Positions 32,211 through 42,718 are shown, numbered from the stretch's first letter. The stretch is DNA of 45,107 nt from Clostridiales bacterium CHKCI006 (GCA_900018345.1 FCNA01000152.1:1-45107); one strand, 5' to 3'. Translations and numbers: made by a program. Notes: a model not told the origin generated them from the sequence alone.

Positions 32211-33413
32211 TTAAATGACCTGGAAGATATAAAACTTCAGATAGGAAGTTTCTTCCATGTTCCACAAGATCGGGTGATCGTGGTTTTGCTGAGTGACAGA
32301 AACCTGTTTTAAGAGGACGCCGGCTTCCTGACTGGCTTCCCTGAGCATTTTTTCAAAGTTAGCTGTCTCCATAAAGCGCGAACAGCTGCAGGTAACTAAA
32401 TAGCCACCATGACGTAAGACCTTCATCGCTTTCATGTTGATGTTTTTATAGCCGTGATAAGCGTTGTTGATCGTGCGGCGCGACTTCGTGAAAGCCGGTG
32501 GATCAAGAACGATGATGTCGTACTGATTAGGCTGAAGCGTATCGAGATAATCAAAGACATCGGCCTGAACAAAGTCCATCTTATCTTCCAAATGGTTGAG
32601 TTTGGCATTTTCCAAAGCCTGATCCAGAGCGGTTTGACTGACATCGACTGCGGTGACCCATTTGGCCTTACCTAAGGCCGCATTCAGGGCAAACCCACCG
32701 GTATGACTGAAGCAATCTAAAACGGTCTTGCCATGCGCCATTTGTCTTAAGAGATAGCGATTGCTTTTCTGGTCGAGGAAGTAGCCGGTCTTTTGTCCGT
32801 TTTCAAAATCAACCATTAGCTTGAGACCATTTTCATGGATCATGGTCTTGGTTGGCAGTTTGGCTTTTTTCCAAAAGCCTTTCGACATTTCCAGACCTTC
32901 TTTGGCTCTGGCCTGAATGTCGTTACGCTCATAGATGCCATTGATCGTGATCCTGTTCTGTTTTAAGAGATCGATCAATAACTGGTAGAGCATATCCTTA
33001 CGGATCTCCAAACCATAAGAACTGATTTGGGTGACCAGAACGTCATTGTAGCGATCCACGATCAGTCCTGGCAAAAGATCTGCTTCACCATAGACGAGTC
33101 GGCAGTTATCCAGATTATCTTTTTCAACCGTGAAACGATAATCGAGTGCGGCCTTGAGCCTTTGGGCAAAGAAGGTGCGATCCAACTTCTCGGCAGGATC
33201 TTTGGAAAGGATCCGCACGGTAATATGACTGTTTTTAGATAGGAATCCGGTTCCCAGATATTCCTGTTCACGTGTGTAGATATCGATCGGTGCGCCGTTT
33301 TCAATCTCGTCATCTAAATGCGCGATATTGTTTTGGTACATCCACATTTGTCCATGCTTTAAAAAAGGCACACCTTCGTCAGTGATGATGATCTTAGGAT
33401 ATTTTCGCTTCAT
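32211..33413 (-). CDS. class I SAM-dependent rRNA methyltransferase (RlmI-like)
   Basis: A 400-residue protein. An N-terminal PUA-like domain (about 1-80) is followed by a Rossmann methyltransferase with VLDCFSHTGGFALNAA (SAM loop), VTAVDVSQTALDQA and the catalytic IIVLDPPAF, plus VTCSCS near the end. This is the RlmI/YccW type, which makes 5-methylcytosine in 23S rRNA. The start at 33413 lies inside the upstream permease gene (20-bp overlap); a longer frame starting at 33449 runs through the permease. It is co-transcribed with the permease and the broken LysR gene. Confidence 0.85.
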   Translation of the reverse strand: MKRKYPKIIITDEGVPFLKHGQMWMYQNNIAHLDDEIENGAPIDIYTREQEYLGTGFLSKNSHITVRILSKDPAEKLDRTFFAQRLKAALDYRFTVEKDNLDNCRLVYGEADLLPGLIVDRYNDVLVTQISSYGLEIRKDMLYQLLIDLLKQNRITINGIYERNDIQARAKEGLEMSKGFWKKAKLPTKTMIHENGLKLMVDFENGQKTGYFLDQKSNRYLLRQMAHGKTVLDCFSHTGGFALNAALGKAKWVTAVDVSQTALDQALENAKLNHLEDKMDFVQADVFDYLDTLQPNQYDIIVLDPPAFTKSRRTINNAYHGYKNINMKAMKVLRHGGYLVTCSCSRFMETANFEKMLREASQEAGVLLKQVSVTQQNHDHPILWNMEETSYLKFYIFQVI

Positions 33414-34815
33414 TGGTTTCACCCTTTTCTTTTTTCTCCGGTAAAACAAGACTTAATAGTAAAGATACCACAAAGACCCCGGCCACTGCGTTTCCATTGA
33501 AGATTTCTCCCACAATGGATGGGAAAGCCGCAAAGAAATTGCCTGAAGTCTGGGTCAGACCCACACCGATACAGAAGGCCAGTGAGACGATGATCATGGT
33601 TCTTTCGTTAAATTTTACGTTTTGCAGCATTTTGATTCCCTCATACATGATAGAACCAAACATCATGACGGTGCAGCCGCCTAAAACAGATTGCGGCAGG
33701 GACTGGAAGAAAGCACCTAATGGTGGGAAGAGGCTGGCTAAAATCAAAATCAGCGCCCCCATCAGAATGGTGAAGCGGTTAATGACCTTGGTCATGGTGA
33801 CCAGTCCTACATTCTGGCTAAAAGAAGTCAATGGCAGACAGCCAAAGCAGCCGGAGATCGCACTGGAGAAACCATCTACAGCTAATGATCCCTGTAATTC
33901 TTCCATCTTGATATCTCTGTTTAAAGCGCCTGTGCACACAGCCGTTGTTGCACCGGTTGTTTCAGCCGCTGAAACTAAGAAAACAATCGCGATGGTGAAG
34001 AAAGCGCCTAAGTCAAAAACAGGAAAATGGTCCCCCAAGAAAACGAGCTTAGGGATGCTGACATAGCCGATTTCCTGAATGGTCGTTGTAATTGTGCTGA
34101 AATCGACCATCGGCGCAATGCCGGTGGCTGTCAGGATGATCGAAAGCAGATACCCTGCCAACAGTCCGACCAGAATATTCAAGTTTTTATAGATGCCTTT
34201 TAAACGATAATGGGAAATGAGGCAAACGACCAGCGTAAACGCTCCAACCAGTAAATGATACCAGGCACCAAAATCTTCGACACCGGAGCCACCACCCCAT
34301 GAATCCATTCCCACTGACAACAGGGATAATCCAATGGCAATGACCACACAGGCCGAAACGACCGGTGTTAAAAATCTTTTCCAGTATTTAGCGCTGAGTC
34401 CGACCAGACCTTCAAAGATGCCTCCTGCAATGACGGCCCCGATCATTCCTTCATAACCGAGTTCAGGATTGGTGGAAATGACTAAGAGGCTGCCTAAGAA
34501 AGTAAAGCTGACCCCCATCACGATGGGTAGTTTTGAACCAATCTTCCAGACCGGATAAAGCTGCATGCAGGTTCCGATCCCGGCTGCAAACATGGCACAT
34601 TGTAAGATGGAGGTGATCTCAGCAGAGGTGAGCTGTTCTCCTGTGCCTCTGACCACACAGGCTCCACAGACAATAATGACCGGTGCCAGGTTCGCCACAA
34701 ACATGGCCAGGACATGCTGCAGGCCAAACGGAATGGCTTTTTTGAGCGGTACCCGACCGTTCAGTTTATAAATATTTTCGTCACTTACCGTAGTGACCAT
34801 TTCTTCTTTATTCAT
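33394..34815 (-). CDS. NCS2-family uracil-xanthine permease
   Basis: A 473-residue membrane protein with 12 or more hydrophobic segments. The family motif QNVGLVTMTKVINRF and the segment SAAETTGATTA place it in the NCS2 nucleobase transporters, most like xanthine/urate carriers by the QNxGxxxxTxxxxR pattern. It imports a purine with protons or sodium. The start follows AGGGGG. No purine riboswitch is visible in the 140 bp upstream. First gene of a three-gene operon. Confidence 0.85.
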   Translation of the reverse strand: MNKEEMVTTVSDENIYKLNGRVPLKKAIPFGLQHVLAMFVANLAPVIIVCGACVVRGTGEQLTSAEITSILQCAMFAAGIGTCMQLYPVWKIGSKLPIVMGVSFTFLGSLLVISTNPELGYEGMIGAVIAGGIFEGLVGLSAKYWKRFLTPVVSACVVIAIGLSLLSVGMDSWGGGSGVEDFGAWYHLLVGAFTLVVCLISHYRLKGIYKNLNILVGLLAGYLLSIILTATGIAPMVDFSTITTTIQEIGYVSIPKLVFLGDHFPVFDLGAFFTIAIVFLVSAAETTGATTAVCTGALNRDIKMEELQGSLAVDGFSSAISGCFGCLPLTSFSQNVGLVTMTKVINRFTILMGALILILASLFPPLGAFFQSLPQSVLGGCTVMMFGSIMYEGIKMLQNVKFNERTMIIVSLAFCIGVGLTQTSGNFFAAFPSIVGEIFNGNAVAGVFVVSLLLSLVLPEKKEKGETNEAKIS

Positions 34816-34904
34816 TTTATTCCCCCTATCAATCGTTATGATTTTAACATATGATATCGACAAATGCTACGTCATTTGAATTTTGATCGAATTGACAAGG
34901 CTTA

Positions 34905-34940
34905 CAAAAAAGCCGAAGGGCTGCATGTGTCCTTCGACTT
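34905..34940 (-). terminator. terminator of the truncated aldo/keto reductase gene
   Basis: On the minus strand AAG-T-CGAAGG pairs with CCTTCG-G-CTT and runs into six Ts. Confidence 0.75.
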
Positions 34941-34957
34941 CTTTGAATGAGAACAGG

Positions 34958-35818
34958 TTAAGCGTTCGGGATCTTCTTTTGGGCGTGATATTCAGCGACC
35001 AATTCTTCGATGTCCTCCATTTCCTGGCTGGTGAATACGATATTCGCAGCACCGGCATTTTCAGCCAAACGTTCGCTTTTCTTCATACCCGGAATAGGTA
35101 CCATATAGGGTTTCTTGTTCAGGATCCAGGCGAGTGTGATCTGGGCTGGGGTGGCCTGTTTTTGCCTAGCCAGCTCTTCAAGATAGCGGCGTAATTTGGC
35201 AGACTGATCGATGGTCTGATCATTGATGGCACCGCTTCTCCAGTCATCGGCTGCAAAGGTGATGCCTTTTTGGAAAGTGTTGGTCAAAAGGCCCTTCATC
35301 AATGGAGAGAAGGCGATCCAACCAATATTGTTTTCCTCCACAAATTGGAAGAGGCCTTCATTTTTACGGTTGATGATACTGTAGCTATTTTCAATCACCG
35401 AAATAGGACAAACCGCATGTGCTCTGCGTAAATACGCTTCGTCCGCTTCAGATACACCCCAATGTCTGATCTTACCTTCTTCGATCAGCTCTTTCATAGT
35501 CATGGCGGCTTCTTCCGGGCTGACCTTAGGATCGATCCTTGCCTGCAGGTAGAAATCAATGTAATCTGTATTTAATCTTTCTAATGATTTGTCAACGCAT
35601 TGTCTGACATGGTCGCGACTGAAATCAAAGATCAATGGAGGTCTGTCAGGGTTGGCATCATAATCAAAGCTGACCCCGCATTTCGATGAGATGACGACTT
35701 GATCACGAATGCCCTGAAAGGCTTTCCCTAAGATCTTTTCGTTATGATGTGGATCAACCACATTCCCATAGTTCCATCCGGTATTGTTATAACCAAAACT
35801 TATAACGACTTCGCTCAT
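34958..35818 (-). pseudogene. N-terminally truncated aldo/keto reductase lacking catalytic residues
   Basis: 286 residues, about 40 fewer than related reductases; the first strand and the catalytic Asp are gone. After the unusual start MSEVVISFGYNN the family sequence begins at TGWNYGNVVDPHHNEKIL. The catalytic Tyr (WNYG) and Lys (VVISSK) remain, but the catalytic His is replaced by Ala in YLQARIDP, where YYQHRIDP-like sequence is usual. The start has no ribosome site; a TATACA box overlaps it. The rest is well kept to the end (NAGAANIVFTSQEMEDIEEL). Either a pseudogene or a non-catalytic relative; translation is doubtful. Confidence 0.6.
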
Positions 35819-35910
35819 GTATATCTATTTTGATCGTCATTGACAAGCGCGAAGATCAAAATTATAATGAATCCGATCACTCATGATTGAGGATGAGGAG
35901 GGAAGAAACA

Positions 35911-36450
35911 ATGGCGGAATATTGGGATGTATATGATGTGCATCGACAAAAACAGGAGGGCCTGCTGGAGAGAGGAAAAGCGCTGCCTGAGGGGGCATAC
36001 CATTTAGTAGTTCACGGCTGTGTATTCAATTCGCAAGGAGAGATGCTGATTCAGCAGCGTCAGCCTTTTAAACAAGGCTGGTCCAATCTATGGGATATTA
36101 CGGTTGGGGGCAGTGCACTTGCCGGTGAGACCAGTCAGATGGCGATGAGCCGAGAAATGGCAGAAGAAATCGGCTTCCATTACGATTTTAAAAATAAGCG
36201 CCCACATATGACCATTCAATTTGAAGGGGGATTTGATGATATCTATCTTCTGATTCAGGATGTGGCATTAGATAGTTTACAATTGCAGCCTGAAGAAGTT
36301 CAAGCGGTGGGCTATGCCAGTGAGGCTGAGATCCTGCATATGATCGAAGAGGGAATCTTTATTCCTTATTATCCATCTTTCATTCAAATGCTTTTTGCCA
36401 TGGCGAAAACAACACATTTAGGGATGATTTCGAAGCTGGAAGAAAAGTGA
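35911..36450 (+). CDS. Nudix hydrolase, isopentenyl-PP-isomerase-like branch
   Basis: A 179-residue protein with a full Nudix box, GSALAGETSQMAMSREMAEE-IGF (G-x5-E-x7-REUxEExGU). The leading WDVYDVHRQKQ, GAYHLVVHGCV and WDITVGGS fit the IDI-like Nudix subgroup (similar to E. coli YfcD), whose substrates are uncertain. GAGGAGGG precedes 35911; an in-frame ATG at 35887 lacks a site. It is transcribed alone and ends in a hairpin. Confidence 0.8.
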   Translation: MAEYWDVYDVHRQKQEGLLERGKALPEGAYHLVVHGCVFNSQGEMLIQQRQPFKQGWSNLWDITVGGSALAGETSQMAMSREMAEEIGFHYDFKNKRPHMTIQFEGGFDDIYLLIQDVALDSLQLQPEEVQAVGYASEAEILHMIEEGIFIPYYPSFIQMLFAMAKTTHLGMISKLEEK

Positions 36451-36476
36451 TCGTTTCAAGACGACCACTATTTTCT
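36446..36476 (+). terminator. terminator of the Nudix gene
   Basis: AGTG-A-TCGT pairs with ACGA-C-CACT around TTTCAAG, followed by ATTTTCTT. One mismatch. Confidence 0.55.
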
Positions 36477-37057
36477 TATAACTGATTTTTCTGATAATGA
36501 TGGCAGCGATAGCGCCAGTAGAAATAGTTGATGAAAGCTGCCACGCATAGCGCGAAAGCCATGAGATGATAGAGATATTTGAGGATAAAGTGTCCCAGTG
36601 AGGTGACCGGTGTCTGGGATAAAGGGAACAAGAGGGAACCGATGATGAATAAAAATGCCACAAGGAATGCACTTTTAAGCTGCAGTCTGGCCTGAGCCAA
36701 TCGGTTCTTTAAATTGGAATCTTCGTCAGAGAAGAGCGCCAGCTTTTGCGGGTCCAGCGTGTAGAAAATACGTGACTGTGTGATCCGTTTGGCATAATTA
36801 TCCCGGAAAAGCTGCCAACCATCATCCTGATACAGGGTCAGATAATCGTCCAGATCCTGACTTTCTACCTGTCTTGAATCCACGCGATAGCGACAAGGAT
36901 GTGCAGGGTCTTTTTTAAATTGATAAAAGATCATCGGCAGGACCGGAAAGAGCAGAAAGGGAGTCATCTGCGTAAGGGTATAGCCTTTCTTGGCCTTCTT
37001 GTTTAAATAGTTTTCTAAACTGACATCTCCATGATAAAGTCTTAAAGCAAACATCAA
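36476..37057 (-). CDS. DUF2812 membrane protein
   Basis: 193 residues. The N-terminal 120 residues resemble DUF2812 (LENYLNKKAKKGYTLTQM, a Tyr-rich beta part, YLTLYQDDGWQLF), and two hydrophobic segments close the protein (about 128-148 and 160-180). DUF2812 proteins are commonly encoded next to a PadR regulator, as here with a four-base overlap. The function is unknown; a membrane sensor or accessory to the regulator has been supposed for such pairs, which is inference. Confidence 0.7.
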   Translation of the reverse strand: MMFALRLYHGDVSLENYLNKKAKKGYTLTQMTPFLLFPVLPMIFYQFKKDPAHPCRYRVDSRQVESQDLDDYLTLYQDDGWQLFRDNYAKRITQSRIFYTLDPQKLALFSDEDSNLKNRLAQARLQLKSAFLVAFLFIIGSLLFPLSQTPVTSLGHFILKYLYHLMAFALCVAAFINYFYWRYRCHHYQKNQL

Positions 37058-37386
37058 ACTTCCTCCTTTGTTTTAAGTAATTGACTGGCAACATGATGGA
37101 GCTGGGCAAGGCGAAGATAATCTTCGTTCAGCTTGGCCAGACCCTGTGGGGTCAGGCGATAGACCTTGCGTTTTCCATCGTCTTCCAGATGGTCCAGTTC
37201 GATCATCTGCTGATTTTTTAGTTTTTCAATGGCTCCATATAATGTGCCTGCAGCCAGAACGATCATACCCTGGCTGAGTTCTTTGACGCGTTTGATGATC
37301 CCGTAGCCATGCAAAGGCTCATCGATCAACGCTAATAAAATATAAAATGATTGCTCGCTTAAGGGTGATTTTTTCAATCTTAGCAC
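37054..37386 (-). CDS. PadR-family transcriptional regulator
   Basis: A 110-residue winged-helix protein. SEQSFYILLALIDEPLHGYG, the GTLYGAIEKLKNQQMI recognition helix and KRKVYRLTPQGLAKL are PadR hallmarks. AGGAGG lies seven bases before the start. A perfect TTGACA/TATAAT promoter (17-bp spacer) carries two palindromes, one between the boxes and one just after the start site, a clear layout for autorepression. It forms an operon with the DUF2812 gene and is divergent from the 6-phospho-beta-glucosidase gene. Confidence 0.88.
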   Translation of the reverse strand: MLRLKKSPLSEQSFYILLALIDEPLHGYGIIKRVKELSQGMIVLAAGTLYGAIEKLKNQQMIELDHLEDDGKRKVYRLTPQGLAKLNEDYLRLAQLHHVASQLLKTKEEV

Positions 37387-37403
37387 CTCCTAATATATAG
37401 ATT

Positions 37404-37453
37404 TACGATATATCGTACAACTATATTATAGTATCACGATATAGCGATGTCAA
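37404..37453 (-). promoter_or_regulatory. PadR promoter with two operator-like palindromes
   Basis: -35 TTGACA at 37448-37453, 17 bp, -10 TATAAT at 37425-37430 (minus strand). TACGATATATCGTA at 37404-37417 is a perfect 14-bp palindrome downstream of the start site. CGATATAGCG at 37437-37446, one mismatch from the same core, fills the spacer. The centres are 31 bp (three turns) apart. Confidence 0.75.
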
Positions 37454-37494
37454 CGTTTAATGAAAAGAATTAATAAAGATTTTACCTTATTTGA

Positions 37495-39038
<1,544 letters not shown>

Positions 39039-39085
39039 CAATGTCATTAAGTTAAAGGAAAACATGATATTTTGAGGATTAAGAT

Positions 39086-39119
39086 AAGGTACTGATTGAA
39101 TTAAGAATCGGTACCTTTT
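39086..39119. terminator. hairpin inside the left end of the IS
   Basis: AAGGTAC-T-GATT pairs with AATC-G-GTACCTT, then TTT. It may replace the lost terminator of the GH1 gene and also ends the transposase transcript. Confidence 0.7.
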
Positions 39120-39237
39120 CGATTATTGCTAAATTAATAAATCATCAAGCACATTTTAAACGCACTTGAAAAGAACTTGTCATCAAGCTCGAAAAAATTT
39201 GTTGTTATTCTAAATAAACATGCTATAATAAATTGTG

Positions 39238-40557
39238 TTATGACGTTCTGTGATTAAATGGCTTAACCGATTTTGACTTTATAGGACGTTCATAAGATCT
39301 TTCTGGTCTTATAGGGACCAGAAATTTTTTTATTCTTGAAACAAGTCTTTTTTCATTCAACAGATTTCTTAAATATAATCGAATATTTGTCACTGCATTG
39401 GCAAAATTTGCTTTATAGGAATATTTGCGATTTTGCTTGATTTCAATATTATTGACAATGATTTCAGAAACATTATACATTAGAAATGTGGCATTGATTT
39501 CCTGCTGTATCAGTTTTCTATTGACTGCATGAAAGTAAACCATACCTAATGTATTCTTGACCTTGTTAAAAGCTGTTTCCTCTTCCCAACGATAATGATA
39601 CAGTTCTTTGAAGTCCTCAAGAGAGAATTCATCATCGCTTAAATTTGTGACAATTGTTTCATAGTTGCTATCACCTGTTTTGAATCTCACAACTCTCAGT
39701 GACATTTCATAATCATCATGGGTTGGATCAAGGAAATCAAATCTGGATGTTGATGGCACGAAGACATATCTTTCTTTATTGGCCTTTATTTCTTTGGTCT
39801 GAAGTCTTGTCAATGTACGTGACACGGTTATATCGAAAGTTCCATCAGGAGTGATGATGTTCGTCATGATGCCATTTTTTGTATTGATGTCCTTGACACG
39901 GATGGCAAATTTAAGATTGCGTTCAATGAAATGAGCAAACAAATTGTAATTCTCATAGCCACGGTCAGCGGTGAAAATGGCATTTTGGGGATAGTGCCCA
40001 CTATAGATGATATTGATCAGAGCATCACTTTCCTGTTTTTTTGTTGCAGTATCAATACTCCAGTCCAGAAAGATATGATTCAAACAATCATATAGAGCAT
40101 TGATATGATACTGGCAGCAGGGAATGTCAAACTGATTATATGTAATTCTGGTATCATCATTCCTGAAAGGGATATTGATGGAAGAACCGTCCTGAGCTAA
40201 TATACGATAGCCATTAATGGTAGAATAGTTGTCAAAGCTGCATAGGAACAGGCGATTGATACGTTTGAAGATTTCAGGATCCAAAAGCTTTCTACGCTGG
40301 CAGAGAGCCGAAGGAGTAGGCATGTCCTCCATATCAGAAAAGAAAAGCGATAATTCACTGAGGGTGGAATGATTAGAGAAGTTCATAATGCATTCGATCA
40401 AAGTACGAGCAGAGAGCTTGCGGTTACGAGTGAAATTGGAAACAGGATCAAGACAATAGTTTTGAATGCCTTGGAGAGTAAAATCAATAGATTTGTTTAG
40501 ATTCTTTTTGATTTTACTAGGTGAATAGTAGATGTTAGATTTTGAATGATTCAACAT
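39238..40557 (-). CDS. IS4-family transposase
   Basis: A 439-residue DDE transposase. Catalytic Asp123 (LAQDGSSINIP), Asp198 (FTADRGYENY) and Glu327 are in place, and the IS4 signature Y-(2)-R-(3)-E-(6)-K fits Tyr320-Arg323-Glu327-Lys334 exactly. AGGAGG (GGAGGTACTTAAC before ATG) gives a good site. It appears intact, so the element may still move. A 14-bp hairpin upstream probably limits expression from outside promoters. Confidence 0.92.
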   Translation of the reverse strand: MLNHSKSNIYYSPSKIKKNLNKSIDFTLQGIQNYCLDPVSNFTRNRKLSARTLIECIMNFSNHSTLSELSLFFSDMEDMPTPSALCQRRKLLDPEIFKRINRLFLCSFDNYSTINGYRILAQDGSSINIPFRNDDTRITYNQFDIPCCQYHINALYDCLNHIFLDWSIDTATKKQESDALINIIYSGHYPQNAIFTADRGYENYNLFAHFIERNLKFAIRVKDINTKNGIMTNIITPDGTFDITVSRTLTRLQTKEIKANKERYVFVPSTSRFDFLDPTHDDYEMSLRVVRFKTGDSNYETIVTNLSDDEFSLEDFKELYHYRWEEETAFNKVKNTLGMVYFHAVNRKLIQQEINATFLMYNVSEIIVNNIEIKQNRKYSYKANFANAVTNIRLYLRNLLNEKRLVSRIKKFLVPIRPERSYERPIKSKSVKPFNHRTS

Positions 40558-40596
40558 GTTAAGTACCTCCTAAAAAAACACATCATCTACTAAAAA

Positions 40597-40632
40597 GGGC
40601 TATTAATGAATGATAAAATTCATTAATAGCCC
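40597..40632 (-). terminator. 14-bp hairpin terminator upstream of the transposase gene
   Basis: GGGCTATTAATGAA (40597-40610) and TTCATTAATAGCCC (40619-40632), eight-base loop, with TTTTT next on the minus strand. It lies 40 bp before the start codon and would stop read-through into the transposase. Confidence 0.7.
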
Positions 40633-40674
40633 CACGATTTCAAAACTTTGTCAATAGAAAAATAGACAAAAAAT

Positions 40675-40714
40675 AAAAAAAGTCTCTCAGCATAAAAAAC
40701 TGTTGAGACTTTTT
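40675..40714. terminator. hairpin inside the right end of the IS
   Basis: AAAAAAGTCTC pairs with GAGACTTTTT, with a short inner CAG/CTG stem. Symmetric, so it works in either direction. Confidence 0.65.
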
Positions 40715-40742
40715 GAGTTAAATCCTTAACTTAATGACATTG

Positions 40743-40762
40743 GGCTTCCAGTTCTTTTTTTA
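40743..40762 (+). other. right target duplication and right half of the split terminator
   Basis: GGCTTCCAG (40743-40751) repeats 39030-39038, followed by TTCTTTTTTT. The T run has lost its 5' hairpin arm. Confidence 0.75.
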
Positions 40763-40775
40763 GTGAGGTGACTAG

Positions 40776-40835
40776 ATGCGACAAATTCGTCTTAAAAGAA
40801 AGATGGCAGTGGTTGATCGATCAGAAAGGAGATGA
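40776..40835 (+). CDS. possible 19-residue leader peptide
   Basis: An ATG seven bases after GAGGTG opens a 19-codon frame ([19 protein letters not shown]) that ends 20 bp before the acetyltransferase start. Short leader peptides often control antibiotic-resistance genes by ribosome stalling, so one here is plausible, but no attenuator pairing was shown. It may be chance. Confidence 0.25.
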   Translation: MRQIRLKRKMAVVDRSERR

Positions 40836-40855
40836 TATTCAAGGAGGAAAAGAAA

Positions 40856-41509
40856 ATGACAGAATCAATCCATGCGAAAAGTTTATATTTAAATGCCTAT
40901 AAGACGTCATGTCTGGTTAAACATATTGTTAAAGCGCCCAATATTCATATTGGCGACTATACTTATTATGACGATGATGAAGATCCAACGCTCTTTGAAG
41001 AACGCAATATTTTATTTAATTACCCCGAGTTTCAGGAACAACTCATTATCGGTAAGTTTTGTTCATTAGCGAAAGGGGTGCGCTTTATGATGGGGGCGGC
41101 CAATCATCGGATGTCCAGTGTATCAACGTACCCGTTTGCTGTGTGTGAGGGTGCCTGGGGACAGGCGGCGTCGCCGCATATGGACCAGCTGCCCCATAAG
41201 GGAGACACAGTGATCGGAAATGATGTCTGGATCGGAAGAGAAGCCATTATCATGCCCGGCGTGCATATCGGAGATGGGGCGATCATTGGTGCCTTTGCGG
41301 TTGTGGCCAGTGATGTCCCAGCCTATCATGTTGCTGTGGGAAATCCGGCACGTGTCATCAAAAAATGTTTTGATGATGAGTTGATCCAGCTATTAGAAGC
41401 TTTTGCCTGGTGGGACCTGCCTGAAGATAAGATCACAGACTGGATACCGTTATTGTGTGATCCTGATCTGGAGAAAGTCAAAGAGAAACTAAAAGAAGCT
41501 TTAAAATGA
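40856..41509 (+). CDS. Vat/CatB-type O-acetyltransferase
   Basis: A 217-residue left-handed beta-helix protein (xenobiotic acetyltransferase family). [35 protein letters not shown] (catalytic His in the NH pair), GNDVWIG and [15 protein letters not shown] hexapeptide repeats, and [12 protein letters not shown] are all family landmarks. Close relatives acetylate streptogramin A or chloramphenicol with acetyl-CoA. Many chromosomal members have no known drug role, so resistance is possible but not shown. AAGGAGG precedes the start. It sits directly behind the IS, so its upstream context changed when the element arrived. Confidence 0.82.
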   Translation: MTESIHAKSLYLNAYKTSCLVKHIVKAPNIHIGDYTYYDDDEDPTLFEERNILFNYPEFQEQLIIGKFCSLAKGVRFMMGAANHRMSSVSTYPFAVCEGAWGQAASPHMDQLPHKGDTVIGNDVWIGREAIIMPGVHIGDGAIIGAFAVVASDVPAYHVAVGNPARVIKKCFDDELIQLLEAFAWWDLPEDKITDWIPLLCDPDLEKVKEKLKEALK

Positions 41510-41596
41510 GAAAATATTTTGCTATCTTGGCGCGTTTGTATCCTAAGAGTGCCGCCAAATGAGATGGTTGTATAGGGTTTATGAGGAGATGAAATA

Positions 41597-42718
41597 ATGG
41601 ATAAGAAGCTCGGATTTGGTTTTATGCGATTGCCCCGTCTGAATGCAGATGACGAAACCACGGTGGATTTCGAGACGTCAAAAGAAATGGTGGATCTCTT
41701 CATATAGGCGGGGTTTAATTATTTCGATACGGCACACCGTTATCATGGAGAGGTCAGCGAGGTTGCCATCAGAGAATGTTTGACTTCGCGATATCCGCGG
41801 GAGCGTTATGAATTAACGAATAAATTAACGACATTTCATGGCTACATCCGCAAAGAAGAGGATCAGCTCCAATTCTTTAAAAACTAGTTAGCGATTTGCG
41901 GGGTCGATTATTTTGACAATTACCTGATTCATGCCTTGAACATGGCGAATTATCGCGAGGCCAACCAGTATCACAGCTTTGCTTTCATTCAAAAAATGAA
42001 AGAGGAAGGATACTGTAAGCGGACAGGTTTTTCTTTTCATGGAACACCTGATTTATTAGATGAGATCCTAACAGCCCATCCATAAGTCGATATGGTACAG
42101 CTTCAAATTAACTATTTAGATTGGCTGGATGCGGGCATTCAGGCTAAGAAATGTTATGAAATTGCACGCAAACATGATAAGTTAGTGGTCGTTATGGAAA
42201 CCATCAAAGGTGGAAATCTCATTCACTTGCCCGAAAAGGCCAAACAATTGATGAATGAGATGCATCCTGACTGGTCTTATGCCTATTGAGCGATTGCCTT
42301 TTGTGCTTCTTTAGACACGTATCGTGTCCTGTCCGGTATATCCACCGTTGCGCAGGTGCGCGAGAATACGCAGGAGATGCAGCATTTTAGACCATTGAAC
42401 CCGCAGGAATTAGATGTATTAAGCCAGGTAGCCAACCTGATTCAAGCCGATACGGCTATCGGATGCACGAATTGTCAATACTGCCTATCGGAATGTCCCA
42501 AACAAATTGCGATCCCTCAGTATTTTGCCTTGTATAATGATGACAAACGCAATCATGTCAATTATGTACACAATACCAGCAACTACTATCATGCTCTGAC
42601 GCAAAAGCATGGTAAGGCAAGTGACTGTATCCGTTGTGGCCGATGCGAGAAAGTCTGCCCACAGCATTTATCGATTCGAGAATATTTAGCTGACATTGCG
42701 AAGTTCTATGAAAAATAG
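41597..42718 (+). pseudogene. Fe-S aldo/keto reductase gene with four in-frame stops
   Basis: A 374-codon frame with GAGGAG and ATG at 41597, fully alignable by eye to the family. Catalytic Asp and Tyr (FDTAHRYHG), Lys (LTNK) and His (YLIHAL) are all present, as are both C-terminal 4Fe-4S motifs (CTNCQYCLSECP, CIRCGRCEKVCP). The frame is cut by TAG 41705-41707, TAG 41885-41887, TAA 42083-42085 and TGA 42287-42289, all in one phase, with no frameshift. By context they replace a residue before AGF, a Gln, a Glu and a Trp. A paralogue of the intact gene at 8034-9167. Confidence 0.88.

Larger units (their letters stand above)
39039..40742. mobile_element. IS4-family insertion sequence
   Basis: A complete 1704-bp element. 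Terminal inverted repeats: CAATGTCATTAAGTTAA at 39039 and its complement ending at 40742 (17 bp perfect, then one extra A on the left). Flanked by GGCTTCCAG at 39030-39038 and 40743-40751, a 9-bp target duplication. One transposase gene on the minus strand. Both ends carry internal terminator hairpins (39086-39119, 40675-40714), and a third stands before the transposase. Intact ends, duplication and gene mark a recent insertion. Confidence 0.92.

Noticed and set aside
34816-34957. Purine riboswitch upstream of the NCS2 permease
   Set aside because: The short leader shows no conserved purine-aptamer core or three-way junction.
41597-42718. Reading the four stops of the AKR gene as recoded codons
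   Set aside because: All three stop codons are involved and other genes in the window end normally with the same codons; no selenocysteine or pyrrolysine context is visible.
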